From: Rosenbergiella gaditana
GTDB taxonomy: Bacteria; Pseudomonadota; Gammaproteobacteria; Enterobacterales; Enterobacteriaceae
Length of the DNA: 34,204 nt
Assembly (NCBI RefSeq): GCF_018494065.1
Contig: NZ_JABBFR010000022.1
Coordinates: forward strand, 1-34,204
Reading direction: 5' to 3'
The translations under genes were made by a program, and so were the position numbers. Each line of letters opens with the position of its first letter. Within the stretch, counting starts at the first letter, position 1. A model generated the notes under the pieces. The model worked only from the letters and a program-made list of their open reading frames with translations, made no database searches and was not told the DNA's origin. Shown one piece after another: positions 8,325 to 16,359 of this stretch.

Positions 8325-8639
8325 CCACGAATTGGGCGTAATAAGATAAGGAAGATGGAAGTGCTCACCCGTCTGAGTAATCACAAAATCAATTTGCGCA
8401 GTGAGGTATAAAGAGGAGCGATTACTTTGTGCAAAATAATCGCCTATCTCTGCGGTCAGCCGATAGTGTCCTGGGACGATTGGGTCGGGAGTAAGGGTTT
8501 TCAACCGCCCATCGCTATCCGTTTTCCCCTCAGCAATCGGTTGCCAACCATCATTAGTCAATTGTTCTAATGTAATAGTGACATGACTCGCCGGTTTTCC
8601 TAATGCGGTATCTAAAATATGTGTCGTAATGGTACTCAT
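8304..8639 (-). CDS. hiuH: 5-hydroxyisourate hydrolase
   Basis: Transthyretin-like enzyme hydrolysing 5-hydroxyisourate to 2-oxo-4-hydroxy-4-carboxy-5-ureidoimidazoline (OHCU), the second step of urate breakdown. The N-terminal THILDTALGKPA block and the family's C-terminal signature YRGS are both intact. There is no signal peptide, so it is the cytosolic form; 111 residues. Its ATG overlaps the uraD stop in an ATGA junction, so it is the last gene of the hpxJ-hpxK-uraD-hiuH operon. Its last 21 bases overlap the yafV end. Confidence 0.95.
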   Translation of the reverse strand: MSTITTHILDTALGKPASHVTITLEQLTNDGWQPIAEGKTDSDGRLKTLTPDPIVPGHYRLTAEIGDYFAQSNRSSLYLTAQIDFVITQTGEHFHLPYLITPNSWSTYRGS

Positions 8640-9133
8640 TGAATAGCCTCCTGCAGACGTAATGCCGTAATTTCACGAAGCTGTTGCACACTGACCTCGA
8701 TATCCTCTGCTTCGCTAAGTTGTAAACGCTGCTGTAGCGCAGCAAGAATCTCCTGCGGTGAACGGCCTTTGGCTCGAATTAAAAATACTCGCTGGAAACG
8801 TTGTTCATAGCGCTGATTTCCCAATCGAATCGCCTCTTTACTCTGCCGATCAGAATCTTGTACCGCGGCTTGTTCGCTACGCGAGGCCTGAGCTTCAGAG
8901 CTTTCTCCTGTTGGCCGTTCGCCAATACGGGGATGTGCCCTCAACGCCAATGTCAGTTCATCTTTTCCCCACCCCTCGGTTAACGCGGAGGCGACAGCCT
9001 GTAACGCTGCGATATCACGATAAGGTCGGCGAGCGACCAACTGTGTTTGCCATGCCTCTATCGCCACGCAATGAGCGATAGCCTGCTGCGCGCTTTGTAT
9101 ATCACCATCATTAAACTGCTTGAGAGATATCAT
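8636..9133 (-). CDS. uraD: OHCU decarboxylase
   Basis: 2-oxo-4-hydroxy-4-carboxy-5-ureidoimidazoline decarboxylase, converting the HiuH product into (S)-allantoin. The catalytic His is in RAHPRIGERP (about residues 63-72), and the SEQ/Q and RFL/I-type blocks (EQAAVQ..., RFQRVFLIRAKGRSPQEIL) follow in family order. 165 residues. The start lies within the last 23 bases of hpxK and the stop overlaps hiuH, so translation is coupled on both sides. The Klebsiella counterparts are called HpxQ (decarboxylase) and HpxT (hydrolase), if I recall the naming correctly. Confidence 0.95.
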   Translation of the reverse strand: MISLKQFNDGDIQSAQQAIAHCVAIEAWQTQLVARRPYRDIAALQAVASALTEGWGKDELTLALRAHPRIGERPTGESSEAQASRSEQAAVQDSDRQSKEAIRLGNQRYEQRFQRVFLIRAKGRSPQEILAALQQRLQLSEAEDIEVSVQQLREITALRLQEAIQ

Positions 9134-10406
9134 CGGTTTCGTATTCTCGTTGAGGTGTGGCCGTCAATTGTACCGCACGGGTAAATGCTTGGATCCCCGC
9201 GGCCACGTCTTGTACTGTTACGGCTTCAGCAGGATGATGACTAATCCCTTTCTCGCAACGCACAAAGATCATCGCAACCGGCCACTGTGATGCGATCGCG
9301 ATCGCATCATGGCCCGCCCCGCTAGAAAGTTGCGGAGCACAGCCCTGAACCGCACTCACCGCTTGGGTACAAGCCTCACGTAATCGCGTATCACAGGTGG
9401 TTGCGGCAATATGATAAAACTCCTCTGCGTAAAACGTGATACCTCGTGCAGCAGCAATTTTCTCCGCACGTGACAGCAGTTGCTGCAACAGATTACTGAG
9501 CGGAGCATCTTCTGGCCCACGGATATCTAAGCTCAGCGCAACCTCACCAGAAATGACATTAACAGCCCCCGGCGAACAACTGATTTGCCCGACGGTGGCG
9601 ACCAACCCGCCCCCCGCCTCAGTAGTCTCTTTCTCTATGGCCACCATCCACTCAGCGGCAGCCGCCAGCGCATCTTGCCGCTGAGTCATGGGCACAGTAC
9701 CCGCATGGCCGGCAAGCCCTGTAAATTGACAATTTAAGCGATGGGCACCATTAATTGCGGTGACAACACCCAACGGTAAATCTGCCGTTTCTAAGCAAGG
9801 ACCCTGCTCGATATGTAGCTCTAAATAGGCAGCGATAGAATCAGGGTGTCGTGCTGCGTGCTGTACCTTGAGTGGGTCGAGATTTTGTGCAAGCATCGCT
9901 TCTCGCACGCTGATCGACTGACTGTCCGTTTTATCCAGCCAGTCGTTCGGCCATTGTCCGGTCAACCCTTTACTGCCGAGTAGCGTAATCCCGAAACGTG
10001 TACCCTCCTCGTCCGCAAAGCCGACAATTTCTATGGCATTGGCGAGACGTATGTTTTGGCTATGTAACGCGCTAACCACTTCGATCGCGGTTAAGACGCC
10101 AAGCGGCCCATCATAACGCCCTGCATTACGAACAGAATCGAGGTGTGAACCCAATAAGATTGCGGGAGCGCGGCTAGTGGCTGCTTCATAGCGACCACAG
10201 ATATTCCCAACCTCATCTTGCCAGACAGACATACCTGCTGCTTCCATCCATTGCTGGACTTGGCGATTCGCTTGGAAATGTTCATCAGACAGATAAACGC
10301 GTGTCAGCTCACCTTCAGTTTCACTAATACTCGCCAGCCTATCACAGCGCTGCATAACGCGTTGCGCCGCATCGTCCGCCATCGCTTTTGGAATAAGATT
10401 AAGCAT
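9111..10406 (-). CDS. hpxK: Allantoate amidohydrolase (M20 family)
   Basis: Metal-dependent hydrolase of the AllC/HpxK group that removes the first ureido nitrogen of allantoate, giving (S)-ureidoglycine, CO2 and ammonia. Metal-site motifs: GSHLDSVRNAGRYDG (His, Asp), GFADEEGTRFG (Glu pair), HIEQGPCLE (His) and GAGHDA near the C-terminus; the dimerisation domain includes GLAGHAGTVPM. I placed the start at ATG 10406 (431 residues), although GTG 10412 two codons upstream is equally open. Both overlap the end of hpxJ (stop 10399-10401), implying coupling. It ends inside the uraD start. Confidence 0.9.
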   Translation of the reverse strand: MLNLIPKAMADDAAQRVMQRCDRLASISETEGELTRVYLSDEHFQANRQVQQWMEAAGMSVWQDEVGNICGRYEAATSRAPAILLGSHLDSVRNAGRYDGPLGVLTAIEVVSALHSQNIRLANAIEIVGFADEEGTRFGITLLGSKGLTGQWPNDWLDKTDSQSISVREAMLAQNLDPLKVQHAARHPDSIAAYLELHIEQGPCLETADLPLGVVTAINGAHRLNCQFTGLAGHAGTVPMTQRQDALAAAAEWMVAIEKETTEAGGGLVATVGQISCSPGAVNVISGEVALSLDIRGPEDAPLSNLLQQLLSRAEKIAAARGITFYAEEFYHIAATTCDTRLREACTQAVSAVQGCAPQLSSGAGHDAIAIASQWPVAMIFVRCEKGISHHPAEAVTVQDVAAGIQAFTRAVQLTATPQREYETDDISQAV

Positions 10407-11643
10407 GGGCACCTACCGCCTGGTAATGATCCCACGCGGCTTGCAGCGCAGCCCCTTGAACGGTTTTAAAACCTACATGATTTAACACCGCTTCTAATGC
10501 GGTGAGCGTTTGCATCACACAGCTTTTCCGCGCGTTATAGCCCATGGTACCAATACGCCACACTTTGCCGTGCAGTGGACCAAAAGAGGTACCTATTTCA
10601 ATCCCAAAATCATTAAGCATCAAATGACGGATTTCATCACCGACCACGCCTGATGGAATATAGACCCCAAGTACATTATTCATTTTATGTTGAATATCGC
10701 CAAAAACCTGTAACCCCATCGCTTGTACACCTTTTAGCAGGGCATCCCCGTGGAGTTTATGCCGCGAGATGCCAGCTTCTAGGCCTTCCGCCAAGATAAG
10801 GCGCGCTGCCTCATAAGCACCAAATAAGGCACTGGTCGCTTCAGTATGATGGTTCAGACGCTCTGGTCCCCAATAATCAAGGATCATCCCGAGATCGAAA
10901 TAATTCGAGTAGATCATCTCATCATCACCTTGCTGATGTTGAGCGGTGCGGATCCCCTCCTCCACACACTTACGTTTACGGATCTCATCAACAATGCGGT
11001 CACTTAACGTGATAGGGGAGGTGCCAGAGGGACCACATAAGCATTTTTGCATTCCTGCTGATACAGCATCTATTCCCCAGGCATCGGTTTCAAGGGGATT
11101 GCCGGCTAACGAGGCAGTGGCGTCGGTGTAAAGCAATACGCCATGACGCCGACAAATGTCACCAAGCTGATCCAGCGGCTGTAACATGGTGGTAGAGGTA
11201 TCTCCTTGCACCGTCAGTAATAAACGGGGTTTGACTTTCTTAATCGCCTCTTCGATTTGCTCCGGGCGGAACACCTCCCCCCAAGGCACTTCAATGGTGT
11301 GAACCACAGCACGGCAGCGACGAGCAATCTCACATAGCAGGTAGCCAAAACGCCCGAATACCGGTACCAGAACTTTGTCACCAGGGCGGATAGTCGACAC
11401 GAGAATTGCTTCAATTCCCGCACGTGAGGTCCCATCGACCAATAAGGTCCATTGATTTTGGGTAGCAAATACGCCCCGATAGAGTGCCATGACCTGATTC
11501 ATGTAATCCGTCATAGCAGGATCGTACTGACCGATAAGTTGACTCGACATTGCACGAAGTACACGAGGGTCGGCATTAATTGGGCCGGGTCCCATAAGTA
11601 AACGCGGAGGTGGATTGATTTGAGAGAAAGATGAAATATCCAT
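10399..11643 (-). CDS. hpxJ: Class V aminotransferase, ureidoglycine-glyoxylate aminotransferase type
   Basis: PLP enzyme of the PucG/HpxJ group related to alanine-glyoxylate transaminase. In Klebsiella and Bacillus the family transfers the amino group of (S)-ureidoglycine to glyoxylate, giving oxalurate and glycine. Landmarks are LLMGPGPINADPRV at the N-terminus, the PLP-ring Asp in LLYTDATASLAGNP, and the Schiff-base Lys in SAGMQKCLCGPSGTSP. The C-terminal KVWRIGTMGYNA carries the substrate Arg. 414 residues; AAGGA precedes the ATG. It is first in the hpxJ-hpxK-uraD-hiuH operon, behind a sigma-54 type promoter. Confidence 0.9.
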   Translation of the reverse strand: MDISSFSQINPPPRLLMGPGPINADPRVLRAMSSQLIGQYDPAMTDYMNQVMALYRGVFATQNQWTLLVDGTSRAGIEAILVSTIRPGDKVLVPVFGRFGYLLCEIARRCRAVVHTIEVPWGEVFRPEQIEEAIKKVKPRLLLTVQGDTSTTMLQPLDQLGDICRRHGVLLYTDATASLAGNPLETDAWGIDAVSAGMQKCLCGPSGTSPITLSDRIVDEIRKRKCVEEGIRTAQHQQGDDEMIYSNYFDLGMILDYWGPERLNHHTEATSALFGAYEAARLILAEGLEAGISRHKLHGDALLKGVQAMGLQVFGDIQHKMNNVLGVYIPSGVVGDEIRHLMLNDFGIEIGTSFGPLHGKVWRIGTMGYNARKSCVMQTLTALEAVLNHVGFKTVQGAALQAAWDHYQAVGAHA

Positions 11644-11690
11644 GATCGAGTCCTTGGTGATTGGAACTAAAAATTCTTATAACCAAATAC

Positions 11691-11706
11691 TGCAACAATT
11701 GTGCCA
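11691..11706 (-). promoter_or_regulatory. Sigma-54 (RpoN) promoter of hpxJ operon
   Basis: On the minus strand TGGCACAATTGTTGCA matches the -24/-12 consensus TGGCAC-N5-TTGC exactly, with GG-N10-GC spacing. The predicted start is near 11680, about 37 bases before the hpxJ ATG. No competing sigma-70 promoter of similar quality is visible in the 164-base gap. Confidence 0.82.
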
Positions 11707-11769
11707 GCCAATTTATAGAGAAAAGGTCAGCTATCGCTGAGTCATCTCGTATACTTCGCAAAGCTGTTA

Positions 11770-11786
11770 CGCACCAAGATAATGCA
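11770..11786. promoter_or_regulatory. Candidate NtrC enhancer site upstream of hpxJ
   Basis: CGCACCAAGATAATGCA resembles the NtrC dyad TGCACCA-N3-TGGTGCA at 11 of 14 defined positions. It is centred about 98 bases upstream of the predicted sigma-54 start of hpxJ, a usual place for an NtrC enhancer. No second site of similar quality was found. Confidence 0.45.
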
Positions 11787-11807
11787 CTGCACCCTTATAG
11801 CGCCCCA

Positions 11808-12647
11808 TTATCGTTGTTCAAGCTCTTCGAGATGCTGATAACTCTCGGCAATCTTATGGATACGTTGCCGTCCGGTTTCTAATGTGGAGTGCAAAAGAGA
11901 ATTTACCATCAAGGTAACAAAGCTCATTGCAGCACTGTAACAATCGAACGCGGAAACACTTTCTAATGGTGTAGCAAATTGCCAGGTAGCTAATCCCTGA
12001 ATACTTAGGGCTTGCGGTTCAGAAAGTGTGATCACCGGTACCGATTGACGTTGGAGTTGTTGTAGAAGCTTTTTTATCACCGCCGGTCGGCGTCTAAAAG
12101 CGATAACAATAACGATATCTTGTTGACCATAATCCACCAATTCTTCTGAGAGTGTCTGTCCTGGTGTCGGAAAGAGGCTGACTTGAGCTCGGGCTTGGAT
12201 CAATTGCGAACGCAAATGCAAGGCAACCGGATAAGCATTGCGGTAACCGATGATACCCACCTGCCGTGCCTGATTGAGGGATTGAATGGCCGCAGAATAT
12301 TGTTGAGTATCTAAAAGCGTTGTCCAATGGAGCAGGTTGGCCATCTCTTGTTTATAGTGCCTGGCGAGTAAGGTATCACCATGTACGATATCTCGCGGTT
12401 CAGTCAAAGGCATACCACTTTGTCGTAAGAGACGAAGCTCCTCGTACATATCCTTATATTTCTCGTAACCGAGCCGTTTAAATAATCGACTTACCGTAGC
12501 TTTTGAGACGCCGCTGACCTGTGCTAACTCTGCACTGTTATAGCTAATCAGATCATCAAAATGATCGACAACAAAATCCGCTACACGCTTCTCTTGTGGG
12601 GTCAGGCTCTCATAATGGCTTGCCACTCGCTGATTTAAAGGCGTCAT
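11808..12647 (-). CDS. hpxU: RpiR-family transcriptional regulator HpxU
   Basis: MurR/RpiR-type regulator: N-terminal helix-turn-helix (ELAQVSGVSKATVSRLFKRLGYEKYKD, roughly residues 38-64) and a C-terminal SIS sugar-phosphate-like effector domain. The Klebsiella homologue HpxU is reported as a repressor of the allantoate-catabolic genes. I chose ATG 12647 (279 residues, MTPLNQRVASHYE) because AGGA sits six bases ahead; the frame is open 23 codons further upstream with no ribosome site. It lies between the operons it probably controls, divergent from hpxW and upstream of hpxJ on the same strand. The effector is unknown from sequence. Confidence 0.88.
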   Translation of the reverse strand: MTPLNQRVASHYESLTPQEKRVADFVVDHFDDLISYNSAELAQVSGVSKATVSRLFKRLGYEKYKDMYEELRLLRQSGMPLTEPRDIVHGDTLLARHYKQEMANLLHWTTLLDTQQYSAAIQSLNQARQVGIIGYRNAYPVALHLRSQLIQARAQVSLFPTPGQTLSEELVDYGQQDIVIVIAFRRRPAVIKKLLQQLQRQSVPVITLSEPQALSIQGLATWQFATPLESVSAFDCYSAAMSFVTLMVNSLLHSTLETGRQRIHKIAESYQHLEELEQR

Positions 12648-12656
12648 TTTCATTCC

Positions 12657-12672
12657 TGTAACAAACATTTCA
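12657..12672. promoter_or_regulatory. Possible regulator-binding dyad (hpxU-hpxW gap)
   Basis: TGTAACAAACATTTCA is an imperfect TG-N12-CA dyad just upstream of hpxU. A second one, TGAAATTTTTTTTTCA (arms TGAAA/TTTCA), lies at 12700-12715, 43 bases further on and directly upstream of the hpxW sigma-54 element. Either could serve HpxU; the match between them is weak. Confidence 0.25.
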
Positions 12673-12717
12673 CTGTAATAAGCAGGATTTAGACCACTCT
12701 GAAATTTTTTTTTCATC

Positions 12718-12735
12718 TCGGTACAAAATTTGCTT
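12718..12735 (+). promoter_or_regulatory. Sigma-54 type promoter of hpxWXYZ
   Basis: TCGGTACAAAATTTGCTT has GG at 12720-12721 and GC at 12732-12733 with exactly ten bases between, and the TTTGC -12 form. The -24 half (CGGTAC) deviates from TGGCAC at two positions. The start would be near 12745, about 25 bases before the hpxW ATG. Weaker alone than the hpxJ and puuE elements, but supported by them. Confidence 0.58.
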
Positions 12736-12769
12736 GGTCAGTCTCTTTGCCTGACGTGGATAGACAACA

Positions 12770-14356
12770 ATGATTCAAAGCAATTTAGCGCCAAACGGAA
12801 TGGCGGTAACACCCCACCACTTGGCGAGCAGTAGTGCCTTATCGATTTTACGCCAAGGAGGTAATGCCATTGAGGCCATGGTCGCTGCTGCTGCAACCAT
12901 TGCGGTCGTTTACCCCCACATGAATGGATTGGGAGGCGATGGATTTTGGTTAATTGTGCCACCAGAAGGCGAACCGATTGCTATAGATGCAAGCGGTGCG
13001 GCGGGGTCATTGGCAACCGTCGAGCGCTATCAAACACAGGCAACTATCCCTTTTCGAGGCCCCCAAGCAGCCTTAACTGTTGCCGGAACGGTCAGTGGCT
13101 GGCAGCTTGCTTTAGACTATGCCACACAAAATATTACGGAATCACTGCCGTTACCCATGCTATTAGCCGATGCCATTCATTATGCCGAATCGGGGATCCC
13201 TGTTACTGTCTCCCAAGCTGAAGCCACTAAGACCAAAACGGGTGAACTGGCACACTTACCGGGTTTTAGTGATATTTACCTTCCTGACAATCGCCCTCCC
13301 TCAGCAGGAGAATGCTTACGTCAGCCTGATTTAGCCCGTAGCTTAAAAGCACTCGCCAGCGATGGACTGGAGAGCTTCTATCGCGGAGCACTCGGAAAAA
13401 AAATTGCGGCAGGTATGGCACAAATTGGCATGCCGATTACTGAGCAAGATCTCACTGACCACCGTGCTCACTATAAAACGCCGCTTAGTGTGCAACATTC
13501 CTGCGGCACTATTTATAACCTTGCGCCGCCTACTCAAGGTCTCGTCTCTCTCGCTATCCTCGGTATTCTTGACCGCTTCGATTTGGCGCAGTGCAATGAG
13601 ATTCAGACCATCCACCGTATAGTAGAAGCGACGAAACTCGCTTTTACACTTCGCGATACCTATATAACGGATCCGAAAGAGATCGCCATTGATCTGCAAC
13701 AGCTGCTCAATACGTCACTCTTAGACGCGCTAAGCCAGCAACTGGATACCGACCTGGCCGCACCGTGGGGTGAGCCGTTATTACCTGGTGACACCGTTTG
13801 GATGGGGGTAACGGATAAAAATGGCTACTCGGTCTCTTTTATTCAAAGCATCTACCATGAGTTTGGGAGCGGTGTCGTCATTCCTGATACAGGGATCCTC
13901 TGGCAAAACCGTGGGGCCGCATTTAGCTTACAAGCCGGTCATCCAAGGTGTCTAGGGCCCAAAAAATATCCTTTCCATACCCTCAACCCCGCAGCCGCCA
14001 AATTAAATGATGGCCGTACCTTAGTTTACGGTTCGATGGGTGGGGATGGGCAGCCACAAACACAAGCAACGCTATTCACTCGCTATGTTCAACAACAGCT
14101 GCCTCTACAAGCGGCCATCAGTGCACCACGCTGGTTACTCGGTAGAACATGGGGAAACGCCTCTGACTCGTTAAAACTTGAAGCGCGTTTTAGTGAAGAG
14201 ACCTATCAAGGGCTTCGATCTTTGGGACACCGTACTGAAAGGCTAGACGCCTGGAGCGAAGCTACCGGGCATGCCGGGGCGATCGTCCGTCATCCCAATG
14301 GACTCGTTGAGGGAGCCAGTGATCCCCGTAGCAACGGCAGCGCAGCCGGTTATTAA
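12770..14356 (+). CDS. hpxW: Oxamate amidohydrolase (gamma-glutamyltransferase-like)
   Basis: Ntn-hydrolase of the gamma-glutamyltranspeptidase fold; Klebsiella HpxW hydrolyses oxamate to oxalate and ammonia. The family is made as a precursor that cuts itself before a Thr nucleophile: here GDTVWMGVTDKNG places it at Thr342, dividing about 341 and 187 residues. GGNAIEAMVAAAATIAVVYPHMNGLGGDGF at the N-terminus and NRGAAFSLQ and GSMGGDGQPQ in the small part are typical of the family. There is no signal peptide, unlike periplasmic GGT. 528 residues. It is first in hpxWXYZ; the ribosome site is weak (GTGGA). Confidence 0.9.
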   Translation: MIQSNLAPNGMAVTPHHLASSSALSILRQGGNAIEAMVAAAATIAVVYPHMNGLGGDGFWLIVPPEGEPIAIDASGAAGSLATVERYQTQATIPFRGPQAALTVAGTVSGWQLALDYATQNITESLPLPMLLADAIHYAESGIPVTVSQAEATKTKTGELAHLPGFSDIYLPDNRPPSAGECLRQPDLARSLKALASDGLESFYRGALGKKIAAGMAQIGMPITEQDLTDHRAHYKTPLSVQHSCGTIYNLAPPTQGLVSLAILGILDRFDLAQCNEIQTIHRIVEATKLAFTLRDTYITDPKEIAIDLQQLLNTSLLDALSQQLDTDLAAPWGEPLLPGDTVWMGVTDKNGYSVSFIQSIYHEFGSGVVIPDTGILWQNRGAAFSLQAGHPRCLGPKKYPFHTLNPAAAKLNDGRTLVYGSMGGDGQPQTQATLFTRYVQQQLPLQAAISAPRWLLGRTWGNASDSLKLEARFSEETYQGLRSLGHRTERLDAWSEATGHAGAIVRHPNGLVEGASDPRSNGSAAGY

Positions 14357-14365
14357 GGAATAATG

Positions 14366-14551
14366 ATGAATAAGACAATCGATTGGCCATGCTACATTGA
14401 GCAGATGAGCCTGCTCCTCGATCTACAACTTGATGACGCACGGCAAGCAGAGCTCGCCATACAACTCGCCCGTATAGCCGATATAGCGGCCCCATTAATG
14501 GCCTATCCTTTGGATGATCGCCAAGAAGTCGGTGGAGTCTGGAAGCTATGA
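14366..14551 (+). CDS. hpxX: Small DUF4089/AtzG-like protein HpxX
   Basis: 61-residue acidic protein of the DUF4089 family. In the cyanuric-acid pathway the relative AtzG is a GatC-like partner that stabilises the amidase AtzE. The same gene order here (hpxX followed by an AtzE-type amidase) suggests that HpxX is the small subunit of HpxY. LDDARQAELAIQLARIADIAAPLMAYPLDD has the helical GatC-like pattern. ATG 14366 is chosen over 14363 because AAGGA lies six bases ahead. The stop overlaps the hpxY ATG (ATGA). Confidence 0.85.
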   Translation: MNKTIDWPCYIEQMSLLLDLQLDDARQAELAIQLARIADIAAPLMAYPLDDRQEVGGVWKL

Positions 14552-15933
14552 ATATTGCCTCACTGACTATCAAAACCCTGCACCAACGTTGGGCCACCAA
14601 GCAACTCAGCGCGGTTGAAATTACTGATTATTACCTTTCCGCGATTCATGCCGCTAACCCTGTCCTAAATGCTTGGACAACCGTCACCGCCTCAAGAGCA
14701 CGGCAATGCGCTGAAAAATTGGACCAACAACGCGATGCCGGTAACCTCTGTGGAGCGCTAGCAGCCATTCCCTACGCCGTAAAAAACCTCTTTGACGTCA
14801 AAGATGAAGTGACGCTAGCTGGGGCTGAACTCTTTAGCCAACGTCCGGTTGCGACAGAAGATGCCTGGGCGATCCAACAGCTGAATCAGTCGGGGGCTAT
14901 TCTCACCGGTATGCTAAATATGGATGCTTATGCCTATGGATTTACCACCGAGAATAGCCACTATGGCGCATGCCGTAATCCACTCGATACGACGCGTATC
15001 GCCGGAGGATCATCAGGCGGATCAGCGGCAGCGGTTGCAGCGGGATTAGCGCATTTTTCATTAGGCACGGATACCAATGGCTCGATCCGCGTTCCCGCTT
15101 CGTTATGTGGCGTATTTGGTTTGAAGCCGACCTTTGGTCGCCTTTCACGCCGGGGTAGTCATCCTTTCGTGGCCAGTCTTGACCATATCGGACCATTAGC
15201 CCGACATGTCGACGATCTGGCTTTAGTCTACGACCACTTACAGGGTTATGATCCACAAGATCGCTTTCAATCCAATCATCCGGTTAACTTAGTCTCGGCA
15301 CAACTCGGTCAACGAAAAAAAGCGCTAAAGGTGGCTGTGTTGGGTGGGTATTTTACACAGTGGTCGGATGATCAGGCCAGAGCCGTTACCGAGAAGGTCG
15401 CACGCGCTTTAGGCGCCGACCAAGAAGTCGAACTGGTCGATGCCGAATTAGCCAGATCCGCAGCCTTTTTACTCACGGCAAGCGAAGGGGGAAGCCACTA
15501 CCTCAACGCATTACGTGAAATGCCTGAGCGTTTCGAGTCCAATTCACGAGAACGCTTACTGGCGGGCTGTATGCTCCCCGCCAGTTGGCCTATACAAGCA
15601 CAACGGTTTCGAGAACATTTTACTCGTCAAGTGTTAGCACTATTTAAAGATATAGACCTATTAATCGCTCCAGCCACCCCTTGCGCAGCAACCGTTATTG
15701 GACAACAATCGATTGAGATCCAAGGAAAATATTTACCCACCAAAGCCAGTATGGGGATGCTCGCGCAACCCTTCTCTTTTGTTGGGTTACCCGTTTGTAC
15801 CGCTCCGGTGCGAACCGATAGTGGATTATCTATTGGTGTGCAGCTTATCGCCGCGCCCTATCAAGAAGCAACCGCATTAGAGGCTGCTTGGCGATTAGAG
15901 CAAGCCGAAATTACACTACAACACCCCTTTTAG
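14548..15933 (+). CDS. hpxY: Amidase-signature hydrolase HpxY (AtzE family)
   Basis: Amidase signature enzyme with the Ser-cisSer-Lys triad: Lys in [11 protein letters not shown] (about residue 75), cis-Ser and nucleophile Ser in [14 protein letters not shown] (about 151-164) and [14 protein letters not shown]. Closest by description to AtzE-type amidases, which remove the terminal amide of 1-carboxybiuret. In the hpx cluster the substrate is not settled to my knowledge; a ureido acid such as oxalurate is a plausible inference. 461 residues. Its start overlaps hpxX by four bases and hpxZ follows after ten bases, so the three are probably made together. Confidence 0.88.
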   Translation: MNIASLTIKTLHQRWATKQLSAVEITDYYLSAIHAANPVLNAWTTVTASRARQCAEKLDQQRDAGNLCGALAAIPYAVKNLFDVKDEVTLAGAELFSQRPVATEDAWAIQQLNQSGAILTGMLNMDAYAYGFTTENSHYGACRNPLDTTRIAGGSSGGSAAAVAAGLAHFSLGTDTNGSIRVPASLCGVFGLKPTFGRLSRRGSHPFVASLDHIGPLARHVDDLALVYDHLQGYDPQDRFQSNHPVNLVSAQLGQRKKALKVAVLGGYFTQWSDDQARAVTEKVARALGADQEVELVDAELARSAAFLLTASEGGSHYLNALREMPERFESNSRERLLAGCMLPASWPIQAQRFREHFTRQVLALFKDIDLLIAPATPCAATVIGQQSIEIQGKYLPTKASMGMLAQPFSFVGLPVCTAPVRTDSGLSIGVQLIAAPYQEATALEAAWRLEQAEITLQHPF

Positions 15934-15943
15934 GAAGTGACTC

Positions 15944-16327
15944 ATGGTCGACATGACAATTAACCAGCCCGATGTCCTAGCTGAAGTGGAACAACAATTT
16001 AAGCGCTACGAACTCGCCTTGACGACAAACGATACCGTTGTATTAGATGAGCTTTTTTGGCATAGCCCTCATACGGTACGACTCGGTGCTGGCGAGAACC
16101 TCTACGGTATTGAAGACATTCAGGCTTTTCGTGCAAGCCGCCCTGCTGTGAATTTGGACCGCTGCCTGAGGAATACGGTAATAACGACTTATGGTGACGA
16201 GATGGCGGTATGCAGCACAGAATTTACGCGTGACAACACCCCCAAAATAGGCCGCCAGCAACAAACTTGGGTGAAATTTGCACAAGGCTGGCGCATAGTC
16301 GCGGCCCACGTTAGTCTGATGAGTTAA
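15944..16327 (+). CDS. hpxZ: SnoaL/NTF2-like DUF3225 protein HpxZ (AtzH-like)
   Basis: 127-residue single-domain protein of the cone-shaped NTF2-like fold (DUF3225, AtzH relatives). A typical core is visible: an N-terminal helix, FWHSPHTVRLGAGENLYGIEDIQAFRASR, then the strands ending RQQTWVKFAQGWRIVAAHVSLM. The exact reaction is unknown; in related cyanurate loci AtzH acts next to AtzE. AGGAAG at 15932-15937 supports ATG 15944; a second ATG three codons later is possible. Last gene of the hpxWXYZ operon, followed at once by a terminator. Confidence 0.87.
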   Translation: MVDMTINQPDVLAEVEQQFKRYELALTTNDTVVLDELFWHSPHTVRLGAGENLYGIEDIQAFRASRPAVNLDRCLRNTVITTYGDEMAVCSTEFTRDNTPKIGRQQQTWVKFAQGWRIVAAHVSLMS

Positions 16328-16350
16328 GGAAAAAGGCATCGCCTTTTTCC
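16328..16350 (+). terminator. hpxZ/puuE bidirectional terminator
   Basis: 10-bp perfect stem GGAAAAAGGC (16328-16337) / GCCTTTTTCC (16341-16350) with a 3-base loop. It starts directly after the hpxZ stop and lies ten bases beyond the puuE stop, between convergent genes. The A and T runs within the arms let it work in both directions. Confidence 0.8.
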
Positions 16351-16359
16351 TATCATCTA

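Noticed and set aside
8758..9081. 107-codon plus-strand frame across uraD
   Set aside because: Antisense shadow of a well-supported gene with no recognisable domain.
13343..13699. 118-codon minus-strand frame inside hpxW
   Set aside because: Mirror frame of hpxW; no domain, no start signals.
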